NCBI RefSeq assembly: GCF_031457805.1 | Contig: NZ_JAVDXI010000007.1 | Coordinates: forward strand, 62,001-126,000 | DNA: 64,000 nucleotides | DNA from: Caulobacter sp031457805 | GTDB taxonomy: Bacteria; Pseudomonadota; Alphaproteobacteria; Caulobacterales; Caulobacteraceae | Direction of reading: 5' to 3' | In this document: positions 1 through 9,006 of the stretch, in pieces | How the letters are laid out: each line of letters starts with the position of its first letter | Position numbering within the stretch: position 1 is the stretch's first letter | Notes under the pieces: generated by a model | What the model was told of the DNA's origin: nothing | What the model saw: the letters and a program-made list of their open reading frames with translations, nothing else | Database searches by the model: none | Program-made: the position numbers and the translations under genes

Positions 1-142
1 TGATGTCAGTCAGCTGCGTGGCAAATCCTTGAGTCGGCATGTGGCTGTGGGTGACGCCGGAGTCAAGATGGGACATGGACGGTTTTGATTTTGTGGGCTT
101 GTTGGCGAAGGTTGGGGAAGGCTCCAAGAACTCCCCCAAAAC
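1..142. other. Intergenic DNA downstream of dnaG
   Basis: No convincing reading frame is seen here. In many alphaproteobacteria rpoD follows dnaG on the same strand, so this stretch may carry the rpoD promoter, with the gene just outside the window. A minus-strand TTGAC occurs at about 62-67, but I see no convincing -10 partner. Confidence 0.3.
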
Positions 143-272
143 CCGACCTCCCCGGCGAATGCCGGGGCCCAGATTCATCCGGAGCGGTTGGGGTGGATGC
201 GCCTGCGGCCTCAGCCAACCTGTTGAAGTCAGCGATCTCGATCTGGACCCCGGCATTCGCCGGGGAGGTCGG
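143..272. repeat. Intergenic palindromic repeat, family A, copy 1
   Basis: The two ends are inverted copies (CCGACCTCCCCGGCGAATGC at the left, its mirror at the right), and each end contains its own small palindrome CCCCGGCGAATGCCGGGG. The middle is variable except for AGAT-type junctions. Three further copies lie at 11451-11582, 28301-28431 and 39146-39275. This copy lies just past the dnaG stop codon and may also act as its terminator or 3' stabiliser. Confidence 0.85.
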
Positions 273-277
273 ACTTC

Positions 278-2209
278 TTAATGCAGCACCTGGGAGACCA
301 GCGCCGGGTCGGTCCAGCCGCCGCTTTCGATCAGGCGCTTGACCGCATCGCGCTCGGTCTTGAGCCGCAGCAGGGTCTGGAAGTCGCTCTCGTCGGCGAG
401 GTCGGTCTTGGCGTCGTCGACGGCCCGCTCCAGGGCTGTGAGCCGTAGCAGCAGGTCGAAGGCCTGGGACCAAAGCCCCCGGATCGCCTCTTGCGGGCTC
501 TGGGCCGCGCTCTGGGCGACATCGAGGGCCTTCACATGGGCCGCCGCGCGCTCCAGGGCCGCCAGCACGCCCTCGTCATAGCCCGCCGAGGCCAGCCGCC
601 CCTTGAGCAGGCCGGTCTCGACATGGTCGGCCTCCAGCCGCAGGTTGACCAGCTCATGGGCGATGGCGTCCAGCCGCTCGTCGCCGAAGCCCTGGTTCAT
701 CAGCACCTCGATGCGGTCGTCGACCACCTTGGGATCGCGGATCGCGGCGATCAGCAGGGCCGCCGAGAACGGACGCGGCGCCTGGTGCAGGGCGGCGGCG
801 GCCTGACGGCCTTCGGCGGTGGCGCCCTCCAGGCGCGGCTTGCCCCAGGGACGACGCGGGGCGTTGTCCCACCGCGCCCTGGCCATGGTACGGCCCGCGT
901 CGCTGGCGTCGGCCTTGACGCGGCGCGCGGCGCGCATCTCGTCCAGCCGGTCGAGCAGCTCTTCCTTATAGGCGTGGGCCAGGTCCTTGTCGGCGATGGT
1001 CGCCGCCAGGGTGCGCAGGCGGACCTTGAGGTTGGTGCGCTGCTCGGGCGTGTCGAAGGGCTCAAGATCGCGCTCGCGCTCGAACAGGGCCTCGACGAAG
1101 GGCTTGGTGTCCGACAGCTGGGCCTTCAGCGCCGCCGGCCCCTGCTCGCGCAGCACGTCGTCGGGGTCCTTGCCGCCCACCGGCATCGAGAACAGGAACG
1201 AGCGGCCGGGCTTCAGCAGCGGCAGGGCGCGGTCAATCGCTCGGTCGGCGGCGCGCTTGCCGGCCTTGTCGCCGTCGAAGCACAGGGTCGGGGTCGGATG
1301 CAGGCGCCACAGCCCCTCCATCTGCTCCTCGGTCAGGGCCGTGCCCATCGCCGCCACAGCCGGCACGCCCGCGCGCTGGCAGGCGATGACGTCCATATAG
1401 CCCTCAACCACCACCATCGGCGGTTTCTCGCCGCCGCTCTGGCCGGCGTGGAGGATCTTGCGGGCCTCGAACAGGCCGTACAGCACCCGCCCCTTGTGGA
1501 AGAGGCTGGTCTCCGGGCCGTTCAGATACTTGGCCCGCGCCTGCGGATCCATCGCCCGGCCGCCGAACGAGACGACCTTTCCCCGGCTGTCGGTGATCGG
1601 GAAGATGATCCGGTCGCGGAAGCGGTCATAGGGCTGACCGCCGTCCTCGGGCGAGATCAGTACGCCGGCGTCCACCAGATCGCCCGGCTTGGCGCCCTTG
1701 GCGATCAGATAGTCCTTCAGGCCCGTGCGGTTGTTGGGCGCAAAGCCGATGCGGAAGCGGCTCCACTCGCTCTCGGGCAGGCCGCGCTTTTCCAGATAGG
1801 CGCGAGCGGCTTGGCCGACGGGGCGACGCAGCTCGCTCTCGAACCAGGCGGCGGCCAGCTCCATCCAGTCGCCTAGCGACGAACGCTTCTGCTCCTCGCG
1901 CGCGACGCGGGGGTCGACCTCGGGCAGGCTCATGCCCGCCTCGGCCGCCAGCCGCTCGACGGCCTCGGCGAAGGTCAGCCGCTCGGTTTCCTGCAGGAAG
2001 CTGATGATGTCGCCGTGCTTGCCGCTGGAGAAGCAGTGGTAGAAGCCCTTCTCGTCGTTGACGAAGAACGACGGGCTCTTTTCCTTGGTGAACGGCGACA
2101 GCCCCGCATATTCGCGCCCTTGCCGCCGCAGCTTCACCGTCTTGCCGACGACGTCGGACGGGCGAAGGCGGGACTTCAGTTCTTCGAGGAAGCGGTCGTC
2201 GAAACGCAT
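278..2209 (-). CDS. dnaG: DNA primase DnaG
   Basis: DnaG lays down RNA primers at the replication fork, where it binds DnaB helicase. The 643-residue length is normal. The N-terminal zinc-ribbon region is followed by the TOPRIM core with VVEGYMDV (about residues 265-275) and the FDGD metal-binding acidic motif, then a C-terminal helicase-binding domain. The zinc ribbon is degenerate: the usual CPFH reads SPFT and the usual CFGCG reads CFSSG, so only one ligand cysteine remains. This loss is, as I recall, shared by other alphaproteobacterial primases. The ATG start has no obvious competitor. A perfect 9-bp hairpin lies about 40 bases upstream. Confidence 0.97.
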   Translation of the reverse strand: MRFDDRFLEELKSRLRPSDVVGKTVKLRRQGREYAGLSPFTKEKSPSFFVNDEKGFYHCFSSGKHGDIISFLQETERLTFAEAVERLAAEAGMSLPEVDPRVAREEQKRSSLGDWMELAAAWFESELRRPVGQAARAYLEKRGLPESEWSRFRIGFAPNNRTGLKDYLIAKGAKPGDLVDAGVLISPEDGGQPYDRFRDRIIFPITDSRGKVVSFGGRAMDPQARAKYLNGPETSLFHKGRVLYGLFEARKILHAGQSGGEKPPMVVVEGYMDVIACQRAGVPAVAAMGTALTEEQMEGLWRLHPTPTLCFDGDKAGKRAADRAIDRALPLLKPGRSFLFSMPVGGKDPDDVLREQGPAALKAQLSDTKPFVEALFERERDLEPFDTPEQRTNLKVRLRTLAATIADKDLAHAYKEELLDRLDEMRAARRVKADASDAGRTMARARWDNAPRRPWGKPRLEGATAEGRQAAAALHQAPRPFSAALLIAAIRDPKVVDDRIEVLMNQGFGDERLDAIAHELVNLRLEADHVETGLLKGRLASAGYDEGVLAALERAAAHVKALDVAQSAAQSPQEAIRGLWSQAFDLLLRLTALERAVDDAKTDLADESDFQTLLRLKTERDAVKRLIESGGWTDPALVSQVLH

Positions 2210-2576
2210 TGCGGTGGGCGAAACTTCGCGGACTTGAACCCGGCACCTTATCTGGCGAGCCGTCTCGCCAGAACCGGACGTGGGCGGCCGTCCAGCCCAT
2301 AGCGCGAGTCCCCCACAGGTTACTCACAGATTAACCCGCCCAGAACCCAGCGTGCATCAATCCTCCCCCCCCCAGCGGGGAGGAAGACCGGCGAACGCCG
2401 GTGAAGGGGAAGGTTGCGGCGCGGCGTTTAGTGCCCTCACACCGTTATCCGGCGTAGTCCGTTGCGCCGGAGTGCAACAGCCTTCCTGGCGCTCCTCGCC
2501 CAGCTAAAACTTTGGCGATTTCAGCGGCTAAAATAAATCCCAGATTGTGCAATCATAGGTAATTGTCAATCGCTGG
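2210..2576. other. Divergent intergenic region upstream of dnaG
   Basis: It holds the dnaG 5' region, a hairpin at 2251-2272, a run of nine C at 2365-2373 inside a small CCTCCCC/GGGGAGG hairpin with a nearby CCGGCGAACGCCGG palindrome, and then a clear fall in GC content from about 2490 towards the accessory genes. No gene is seen. Confidence 0.5.
2251..2272. promoter_or_regulatory. Perfect 9-bp inverted repeat in the dnaG leader
   Basis: TCTGGCGAG and CTCGCCAGA are separated by CCGT. The element lies 42-63 bases before the dnaG ATG. It could be an mRNA hairpin or an operator; nothing here decides which. Confidence 0.4.
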
Positions 2577-3251
2577 ATGCCCAAAATGCCTTTCGAGCCG
2601 ATCCTCCCGCTGCCCTTCGACCAAACTGGCGTGATCCCGGTGACTACGAACTCGACAACTGGGGACAATGAAGTTGACCCCATTGTGATCACGCCCGGTG
2701 GTGGCGGCTATGAGCATCCGGATCCGCCTCCTGGCAACGGCGGCGGCGGCGGCGGTACTGGCGGCGATGGTGGCGGCGGATCGAGTGGTTCCGGGCACCC
2801 CATCAACTGGAACTTCGCGCTCGACCAGAAAATCGACGCGTTGGCGAAGAAGATCAATACAGACATACAATCTAAACCCGACAAGGAATACTATGAGTAT
2901 GGCGCGTATATTTACCTCGACGCACAAGGTAACATTTAACAATCGCAACTGATCCGAGGGACCAATTTCGGTGTCACAGGGATGTCGGGTAGCCCGAGTG
3001 ATTTTGGCTTCTCAAGCTGGAGCCAGGTCGTCGGCATGGTTCACAGCCACCCGACTTATGCCGACACCCCGAACGGCTTCATCAGGGTCACACCGGAGTC
3101 GCACTATGAACGCCCGAGCCCTGGCCTTGCCGGCTCCACGAACAGTGGTGACTGGCTGCTTCCCGACTTCCTCATTGACAACGGCGCAAACGCGACTGAC
3201 TTTCGTCAATATATTTCGTATGATGGAAACGTCTATGAGTACGATTGTTAG
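2577..3251 (+). pseudogene. JAMM/JAB-like domain gene interrupted by an in-frame TAA
   Basis: Two open stretches, 2577-2939 (120 aa) and 2982-3251 (89 aa), are in the same frame and separated only by the stop TAA at 2937-2939, with sensible sequence on both sides. Read through, the product is about 224 residues: a Pro/Gly-rich linker (residues 38-65), then a domain resembling JAMM metalloproteases. The first half ends with YEYGAYIY, which fits the Glu-bearing strand. The second half has MVHSHP, the HxH zinc pair, and later NSGDW, near the usual SxxD but not exact. Such domains occur as tips of polymorphic toxins. GC content is lower than in the neighbours and the ribosome-binding site is weak. 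It could be a decayed gene, a sequencing error or two separate peptides. Confidence 0.55.
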
Positions 3252-3337
3252 AATAATAGTAACCGCTCACTGAGCAACGTTGATCGCTCTGTACAGTCGA
3301 CACTTGCAAAAAACTGAAGAATAGGTGAGATTTTTCG

Positions 3338-3730
3338 ATGATTTCTGCGGTCGCATCGAGCCTGCTCCTGGCGTCTTCGACAATTGTGCCTAAGCTGGCT
3401 CCGCCTCTCATCGAGTACGCGCCCCCAGAAACGGCATCTGTGCACGGTTCGTACATGTGTGCATCGAAGCGTGTTTCGATCCAAATCCGCGCGCAGAACG
3501 GCTCAGTTCAGGTCGTTTCCTATAAGGGAAGTGCAGGGACAGCGACTGCAGGCCAGCTTAAGCAATGGAACCAGGCCCTCGTCCGCTTCAGTTCGATGAC
3601 GGGCTTGGAATTCCTTTGCCAAGACGGGCAAAACGAGCTCGTCCGCATCACCGGGATCCCACGGGATCCCGGTGACAAACGGACTTTGCAGAATGTCTTC
3701 TGGTCGGGCGGACGCTTCGGGGTTTTCTGA
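3338..3730 (+). CDS. Hypothetical protein beside the JAB-like gene
   Basis: A 130-residue protein of unknown function. It begins with a short hydrophobic stretch (about residues 2-16, SAVASSLLLASS) that could be a weak signal peptide or anchor, and it has three cysteines. AGGTGAG lies eight bases before the ATG, a good ribosome-binding site. Codon use is less GC-biased than in the core genes, like the JAB-like gene 86 bases upstream. Position suggests a partner, possibly an immunity protein, but I recognise no immunity family. Confidence 0.55.
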   Translation: MISAVASSLLLASSTIVPKLAPPLIEYAPPETASVHGSYMCASKRVSIQIRAQNGSVQVVSYKGSAGTATAGQLKQWNQALVRFSSMTGLEFLCQDGQNELVRITGIPRDPGDKRTLQNVFWSGGRFGVF

Positions 3731-4159
3731 TCCTCGCCTAAGCGAAGCTCGAATGCCGCACCGCATGCATCTCCTCAGCGTGGGACTTGACGTAGTCGAG
3801 CCCGTCGAAAAGCACGCGCTGAACTAAGGTTGATTACGGTGGAAGTAAGGTGACGGAATTACGCGAATTAATGCGGGGAATTACGGTGATGGTACGCTGA
3901 TTTTTCAGCCTCGGAATTGAACACGCTGTCACCGAGTTTCTAGCATCGAGACTCCCAGTCGCTTCGCGACAGCTCCTTCGCATCGCGGGGGAGCAGATTA
4001 TTCCAGTTACGCCAAAGACGCTTCGTTTCGCCCCCGAAACGAACGGCGGATATTCCGTGCTCGGAGGCCAACTCGGCCTCGACAAGCCGCGGATAAGGCC
4101 ACAAACATCCCGGCTTCTTATCGCGGGGAGCATGCCCGCGCGCCGTCCTGGGGTGTTTC
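3731..4159. other. Intergenic region with gene and repeat remnants
   Basis: No intact gene is seen. On the minus strand, 3738-3833 encodes a coding-like 31-residue tail (ending VRHSSFA then TAG) with no upstream gene, which looks like the 3' end of a lost gene. Imperfect short repeats of GGAATTACG occur at about 3852-3892. A half copy of repeat D lies at 3956-3995. A perfect hairpin TTCGTTTCG-CCCC-CGAAACGAA lies at 4022-4043. Together these suggest an insertion and decay site between dnaG and the M61 gene. Confidence 0.45.
3956..3995. repeat. Half copy of repeat family D
   Basis: The stretch with GTCGCTTCGCGACAGCTCC followed by CATCGCGGGGGAGCA matches one arm of the full elements at 52735-52848 and 57149-57264, with a few changes and without the other arm. 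Confidence 0.65.
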
Positions 4160-6109
4160 GTGAAAGCGCTGTTCTTCTCGGTCTCCGTCCTGTCTCTGGC
4201 CGCCACGGCCGCTCTGGCCCAGACGCCGACGCCGGCCCCATCGCAGCCGATGCCGGAGTCGGCCGCGCCGACGGCGCCAATCCCCGCCCCGCAGGACATT
4301 CCCTACGCCGGCACGCTGAAGCTGGCGGTCGACGCCACCGACCTCGATCGCAAGATCTGGACCGTCACCACGACCATCCCGGTCAGCAAGGCCGGAGCCT
4401 TCACCTTCCTCTATCCGCAGTGGGTTCCGGGCGGCCACTCGCCGCGCAACGATCTGGACAAGCTGGCCGGCCTGGTGGTCACCGCCAATGGCAAGCGCAT
4501 CCCCTGGAAGCGCGACGTCGTCAGCGTCCACGCCTTCCATGTCGACGGGCCCGCCGACGCGACCGAGATCGAGGTCAGCTACCAGTTCCTGACCGCCGTC
4601 GAGGGCCGGATCGGCCGCATCGAGGTCACTCGCGAGATGCTGAACCTGCAGTGGCTGCAGGTCGCGCTCTATCCGGCCGGCTACTACACCCGCCAGATTC
4701 CGGTCGAGGCCAGCGTCAAGCTGCCCGAAGGCTGGAAACTGGCCACCGCCCTGGAGACCGCAAAGGTCGAGGGTCAGGTCACCACCTTCAAGCCGACCAC
4801 GGTCGAGACCCTGGTCGACTCGCCCATCTTCGCCGGGAAGTACTTCAAGTCGATCGACCTGGATCCCACCGGCCCGGCCCCCGTGCGCCTGAACCTGGTG
4901 GCCGACAGCCCCGAGCTGCTGGAGGCCAAGCCCGAGCACATCCAGGTTCACAAGGACCTCGTGCAGCAGGCCTACAAGCTGTTCGGCTCGCATCACTACG
5001 ATCACTATGACTTCCTGGTCGCCCTGTCGGACCGCCTGGGCGGCATCGGCCTGGAGCACCACCGCAGCTCCGAAAACCGGGTGACGCCCAAGTACTTCAC
5101 CGACTGGGACAAGAGCTTCGTCGGCCGCGACCTGCTGCCCCACGAGTTCACCCACTCGTGGAACGGCAAGTTCCGCCGCGCCGCCGACATCTGGACCCCC
5201 AATCTGAACGTGCCGATGCGCGACAGCCTGATGTGGGTCTATGAGGGCCAGACCCAGTACTGGGGCTATGTCCTGTCGGCGCGCGCGGGCTTCCTGACCA
5301 AGCAGCAGACCCTGGACGCAATCGCCGCCACCGCCGCGACCTATGACAACCGTCGCGGCCGCGACTGGCGCCCGGTGCAGGACACCACCAACGACCCGAT
5401 CATCGCCCAGCGCCGTCCGCTGTCGTGGCTGTCTTGGCAGCGCAGCGAGGACTACTATTCCGAAGGCCAGCTGGTCTGGCTCGACGCCGACACCCTCATC
5501 CGCGAGAAGACCGGCGGCAAGAAGTCGCTGGACGACTTCGCCAAGGCCTTCTTCGGCGTCGACAACGGCTCGTACGTGCCGCGCACCTATGTGTTCGAGG
5601 ACGTGGTCGCGGCCCTGAACGGCGTCGTGGCTCATGACTGGGCGACGTTCCTGAAGTCGCGCATCGAAGAGGTCCAGCCAGAGGCGCCGCTCGATGGTCT
5701 GGCGCGCGGCGGCTACAAGCTGGTCTACGCCGAGACCCCGACCGAGTTCATGAAGGCCGCCGAGACCCGCTCGCGCGGCACGGCCCTGACCTATTCTCTG
5801 GGTCTGAGCCTGGGTTCTGACGGCGTGATCTCCGACGTCCAGTGGGGCGGCCCGGCGTTCAAGGCCGGCCTGACCCAGGGCCTGACGGTCTTGGCGGTGA
5901 ATGGCGAGCAGCTGGACGGCGACAAGCTCAAGGCCGCGGTCAAGGCGGCCGCCAAGCCCGAGAACCCGCTGGTCGAGCTGCTGATCAAGGACGGCTCGCG
6001 CTATCGGATGGTCACGATCGACTACCGGGGTGGGCTGCGTTACCCGCGCCTGGAGCGGATCGCCGGGGCGCCGGATCGCCTGGGCGACATCCTGGCGCCC
6101 CGCAAGTAG
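4160..6109 (+). CDS. M61 family metallopeptidase with C-terminal PDZ domain
   Basis: A secreted aminopeptidase of the glycyl aminopeptidase (M61) family. A signal peptide (residues 1-20, ending AALA) is followed by the N-terminal beta domain. The catalytic zinc motif is HEFTH at residues 328-332, with a downstream YEGQTQYWG segment carrying the likely third ligand. A PDZ-like domain occupies about residues 540-640 (GPAFKAGL, LAVNGEQLDG). The start is GTG. The length of 649 fits the family. It stands alone, followed by a strong terminator at 6221-6252. It probably trims peptides in the periplasm. Confidence 0.93.
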   Translation: MKALFFSVSVLSLAATAALAQTPTPAPSQPMPESAAPTAPIPAPQDIPYAGTLKLAVDATDLDRKIWTVTTTIPVSKAGAFTFLYPQWVPGGHSPRNDLDKLAGLVVTANGKRIPWKRDVVSVHAFHVDGPADATEIEVSYQFLTAVEGRIGRIEVTREMLNLQWLQVALYPAGYYTRQIPVEASVKLPEGWKLATALETAKVEGQVTTFKPTTVETLVDSPIFAGKYFKSIDLDPTGPAPVRLNLVADSPELLEAKPEHIQVHKDLVQQAYKLFGSHHYDHYDFLVALSDRLGGIGLEHHRSSENRVTPKYFTDWDKSFVGRDLLPHEFTHSWNGKFRRAADIWTPNLNVPMRDSLMWVYEGQTQYWGYVLSARAGFLTKQQTLDAIAATAATYDNRRGRDWRPVQDTTNDPIIAQRRPLSWLSWQRSEDYYSEGQLVWLDADTLIREKTGGKKSLDDFAKAFFGVDNGSYVPRTYVFEDVVAALNGVVAHDWATFLKSRIEEVQPEAPLDGLARGGYKLVYAETPTEFMKAAETRSRGTALTYSLGLSLGSDGVISDVQWGGPAFKAGLTQGLTVLAVNGEQLDGDKLKAAVKAAAKPENPLVELLIKDGSRYRMVTIDYRGGLRYPRLERIAGAPDRLGDILAPRK

Positions 6110-6220
6110 GGCGCTGAACTGCGACTCGTTCGCGGGCTGCGACGATTTGCAGAAGGGCGGAAGGGCGGCATTTGCGTCATCTTTCCGCCTGTTCGATCCC
6201 TCTGAACGCGTACCAAGAAA

Positions 6221-6252
6221 GGGCCCGCCTCCTCCCAGGCGGGTCCTTTTTT
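6221..6252 (+). terminator. Rho-independent terminator after the M61 gene
   Basis: A stem of GGGCCCGCCT and AGGCGGGTCC, with one G-T pair and a six-base loop, is followed by six T. It ends transcription from the peptidase and separates it from the gene starting at 6319. Confidence 0.85.
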
Positions 6253-6318
6253 ACTTTCCAGACTTCGCGGGCGATCGACTGGGGTTACAAGGCCTGTCCA
6301 GGCTCGGCCCGAGACGAC

Positions 6319-6822
6319 ATGACGGACATTCCCGAACTCCAGCGCGTAACCACCGAGTATGTCGCGGTCGAGGACCGCATCCGCATCAGCGGCGAAGCCG
6401 CCGACGGCGCGACCATCGTCCTGTGGCTCACCCAGCGCCTGCTCAACCTGCTGGCGCCGCGCCTGACCGGCGGCCTGGAGCGTCCGGACTCGGCCAGCGA
6501 CGCCTTGCTGCAAGGCTTCGCCCAGCAGGCGGCTGAAGCGTCGCTGTCGCCGCAACCGGCCGTAGAGGCCACCGCGCCCGCCGCCAGCTGGCGTGTAGAC
6601 TCGGTGGACATCCTGTCCGGTCCGGACGGCGTGGCCCTGACCTTCCGCTCGGATGAGGGGCTTGCGGCGCGCCTGACGCTGGCCACCGAGCCCCTCCGCC
6701 AATGGCTGGGCATCCTGCGCCGGCAGTATCAGGCGGCGAGCTGGACCGACCGCGTCTGGCCGGACTGGATGGAGGACGCCGCCCATCCCGCGACGGGACC
6801 GGCTACGACGCCCCTCCACTGA
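6319..6822 (+). CDS. Conserved hypothetical protein
   Basis: A 167-residue protein without a signal peptide or membrane segment. I chose ATG 6319 because the longer frame from TTG 6172 would run through the terminator at 6221-6252. It has a middle stretch rich in Ala/Gln and a Trp-rich C-terminal half (WLGILRRQYQAASWTDRVWPD). The pattern is that of a small cytoplasmic protein acting on hydrophobic or nucleic acid partners, but I recognise no family. Confidence 0.75.
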   Translation: MTDIPELQRVTTEYVAVEDRIRISGEAADGATIVLWLTQRLLNLLAPRLTGGLERPDSASDALLQGFAQQAAEASLSPQPAVEATAPAASWRVDSVDILSGPDGVALTFRSDEGLAARLTLATEPLRQWLGILRRQYQAASWTDRVWPDWMEDAAHPATGPATTPLH

Positions 6823-6922
6823 CGCGCGCCTCCCGGCCACCGCGTTGACCCTGGACGGAGCGCAAGGGAACGATAGGTTTACGCCCTGGATCGTCCCAGC
6901 TTGTTGAGTTCCAAGGATCGCC

Positions 6923-8716
6923 ATGTCCCAACCTGACCGTCGCCAGATCCTGATGGGAGCGGCCGCGACCGCCCTGACCGCCGGGCTCGCCTCCGCCGCC
7001 CAGGCCGCGACGCCGAAGGACCAGCTCTATGCGCTGTTCGACGCCTTCTTCGACGAGGACCTGAGCCAGAGCCCCGAACAGGCCACCAGCCTGGGCCTCG
7101 ACACCGGCGGGCGCGCCGACGCGCGTAGCAGGCTCTCGGACCGCTCGGTCGCCGCCTGGAAGCGCGACCGCGCCGAACCCGCGGAGCGGATCGCCCGCCT
7201 GAAGACGATCGACCGCAAGGCGCTGACCGGCGACGACGCGATCAACTACGACACCGCCCTCTTCAACTACGAGGCCCGCAACGGAACCGCGCCCTTCGAG
7301 TTCGGCGACGGCGCGCGTCCCTTCGTGCTGACCCAGTACTATGGGTCCTACATCTCGACGCCGAGCTTCCTGGACGGCCGCCACAAGATCGAGTCGGCCG
7401 CCGACGCCGACGCCTATCTGGCCCGCATGAAGGCTTTCGCCGTCGTGCTGGACCAGGAGACCGAGCGCGCCCGCGCCGACGCGGCCAAGGGCGTCATCCC
7501 GGCCGACTTCATGGTCGACAAGGCCATCGCCCAGCTGCAGCAGTTCCGCGCCCTGCCGCCTGAGAAGAACGTGCTGGTCGCCTCCGCCGCTCGCCGCGCC
7601 AGGGCCTATGGTGACTATGACGCCAAGGCCGCCGCCATCCTGAGCAGCGAGATCCACCCGGCCCTGGACCGCCAGATCGCCGCCCTGCAGGCGATGCGCG
7701 CCAAGGCGGTGCACGACGCCGGGATCGGTCGCCTGAAGGACGGCGACGCCTTCTACGCCGCGCTGCTCAAGATCTACACCACCACCAACAAGACCGCCGA
7801 GGAGGTCCATCGCCTGGGCCTGGAGGAAGGCGCCGAGATCCAGGCGCGGATGGACGAGATCCTCAAGAAGCGCGGCCTCACCCAAGGCACGGTGGGCCAG
7901 CGGATGGCCAGCCTGAACACCATGCCGGGACAGGTCTTCGCCAACACCGACGAGGGCCGGGCCGAACTGCTGGCCTACTGCACCGAGCGACTGGCCAAGC
8001 TGCAGCCGCTGTTGCCGCAGTGGTTCGGCGTGATGCCCAAGACCCCGGTCGTGGTGCGCCGCGTACCGTCTTACACCGAGGCCGGCTCGTCGGGCGCCTA
8101 CTATGAGCGGCCGGCGCTGGACGGCTCGCGGCCGGGCGCGGTCTATATCAATCTGCGCGACACGGCCGAGCGCCCGCGCTGGTCGCTGGCCACGCTGATG
8201 CACCACGAGGGCGCGCCCGGACACCACTTCCAGCTCGCGCTGGTCGCCGAGAGCAACCTGCCCAAGCTGCGTCAGAACATGAACTTCTCGGCCAATACCG
8301 AGGGTTGGGCGCTCTACGCGGAACAGGTCGCCATGGAGATGGGAATCTATGACGATGGCGACGATCTGGGCCTTCTGGGCATGTACCAGGCCCGCCTGTT
8401 CCGCGCCTCGCGCTGCGTGGTCGACACCGGCATCCACGCCAAGGGCTGGAGCCGCGAAAAGGCCATCGCCTACATGATCGAGACCGGCGGCGACCCGGAG
8501 GTGCGGGTCTCTCGCGAGGTCGAACGCTACTGCGCCAATCCCGGCCAGGCCTGCTCGTACAAGGTCGGCCACACGGTCTGGGCGGCCCTGCGCGAGCGCA
8601 CCAAAGCGCGCCTGGGGAGCAAGTTCGACATCAAGCGCTTCCACGACACGGCGCTTCTGGTCGGCCCGGCGCCGCTGACGGTGCTGGAGGGCGTCATGGA
8701 CCGCTGGCAGGGGTGA
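6923..8716 (+). CDS. DUF885 family protein, probable exported metallopeptidase
   Basis: A 597-residue protein with a twin-arginine type signal (DRRQILMG then a hydrophobic run to about residue 28), so probably folded before export. The DUF885 hallmark HHEGAPGHH lies at about residues 427-435 and resembles a thermolysin-like zinc site with H428 and E429. Most of the chain is helical. The family is related to dipeptidyl and oligopeptidases, and its substrate here is unknown. It precedes the glycosidase gene but is separated from it by repeat E. Confidence 0.9.
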   Translation: MSQPDRRQILMGAAATALTAGLASAAQAATPKDQLYALFDAFFDEDLSQSPEQATSLGLDTGGRADARSRLSDRSVAAWKRDRAEPAERIARLKTIDRKALTGDDAINYDTALFNYEARNGTAPFEFGDGARPFVLTQYYGSYISTPSFLDGRHKIESAADADAYLARMKAFAVVLDQETERARADAAKGVIPADFMVDKAIAQLQQFRALPPEKNVLVASAARRARAYGDYDAKAAAILSSEIHPALDRQIAALQAMRAKAVHDAGIGRLKDGDAFYAALLKIYTTTNKTAEEVHRLGLEEGAEIQARMDEILKKRGLTQGTVGQRMASLNTMPGQVFANTDEGRAELLAYCTERLAKLQPLLPQWFGVMPKTPVVVRRVPSYTEAGSSGAYYERPALDGSRPGAVYINLRDTAERPRWSLATLMHHEGAPGHHFQLALVAESNLPKLRQNMNFSANTEGWALYAEQVAMEMGIYDDGDDLGLLGMYQARLFRASRCVVDTGIHAKGWSREKAIAYMIETGGDPEVRVSREVERYCANPGQACSYKVGHTVWAALRERTKARLGSKFDIKRFHDTALLVGPAPLTVLEGVMDRWQG

Positions 8717-8730
8717 AGCTGCGCCCAGGC

Positions 8731-8834
8731 GCGTCCTTCGAGGCTCGCCTTCGGCTCGCACCTCGGGATGAGGAAGGCCTGTGCTGAAGCCCTTATCCCG
8801 AGGTGCGCGCTCTTGAGCGCGCCTCGAAGGACGC
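8731..8834. repeat. Intergenic palindromic repeat, family E
   Basis: Outer arms GCGTCCTTCGAGGC and GCCTCGAAGGACGC are perfect inverted copies (8731-8744 and 8821-8834). An inner pair, CACCTCGGGATGAGG and CCTTATCCCGAGGTG, is nearly perfect. The element would fold into one long cruciform. Only one copy is seen in this window. Confidence 0.8.
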
Positions 8835-8890
8835 AGGAACGCCTCCTCCGTCTCGCAGCGCCGTAACGGAGGGGGCAGTCTGGCGATAAG

Positions 8891-8910
8891 AAATGAGACC
8901 GGTACCATTT
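8891..8910. promoter_or_regulatory. LacI-family operator-like palindrome before the GH3 gene
   Basis: AAATGAGACCGGTACCATTT is a 20-base palindrome with 16 of 20 symmetric positions and a central CCGG. It resembles LacI-type operators upstream of sugar genes. It lies just upstream of a possible promoter (TTGAGT at 8916 and CATAGT at 8939, 17 apart). The LacI regulator at 21685-22740 is a candidate binder. Confidence 0.45.
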
Positions 8911-9006
8911 CTGGCTTGAGTGGTCTGACAAGTGCCCCCATAGTGCGCGCCAACAACGGCGATTGAGAGCCGTTAGCGTCTTGCTCAGCCTCGGGGAAAC
9001 GACCGG

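Noticed and set aside
2937..2942. Programmed readthrough of TAA in the JAB-like gene (TAA CAA)
   Set aside because: The context only loosely resembles known readthrough signals, and those are from plant viruses. Decay or a base error is simpler.
3940..4299. Minus-strand frame of 119 codons overlapping the start of the M61 gene
   Set aside because: It runs across the opposite-strand signal peptide and the half repeat D, and shows no recognisable family.
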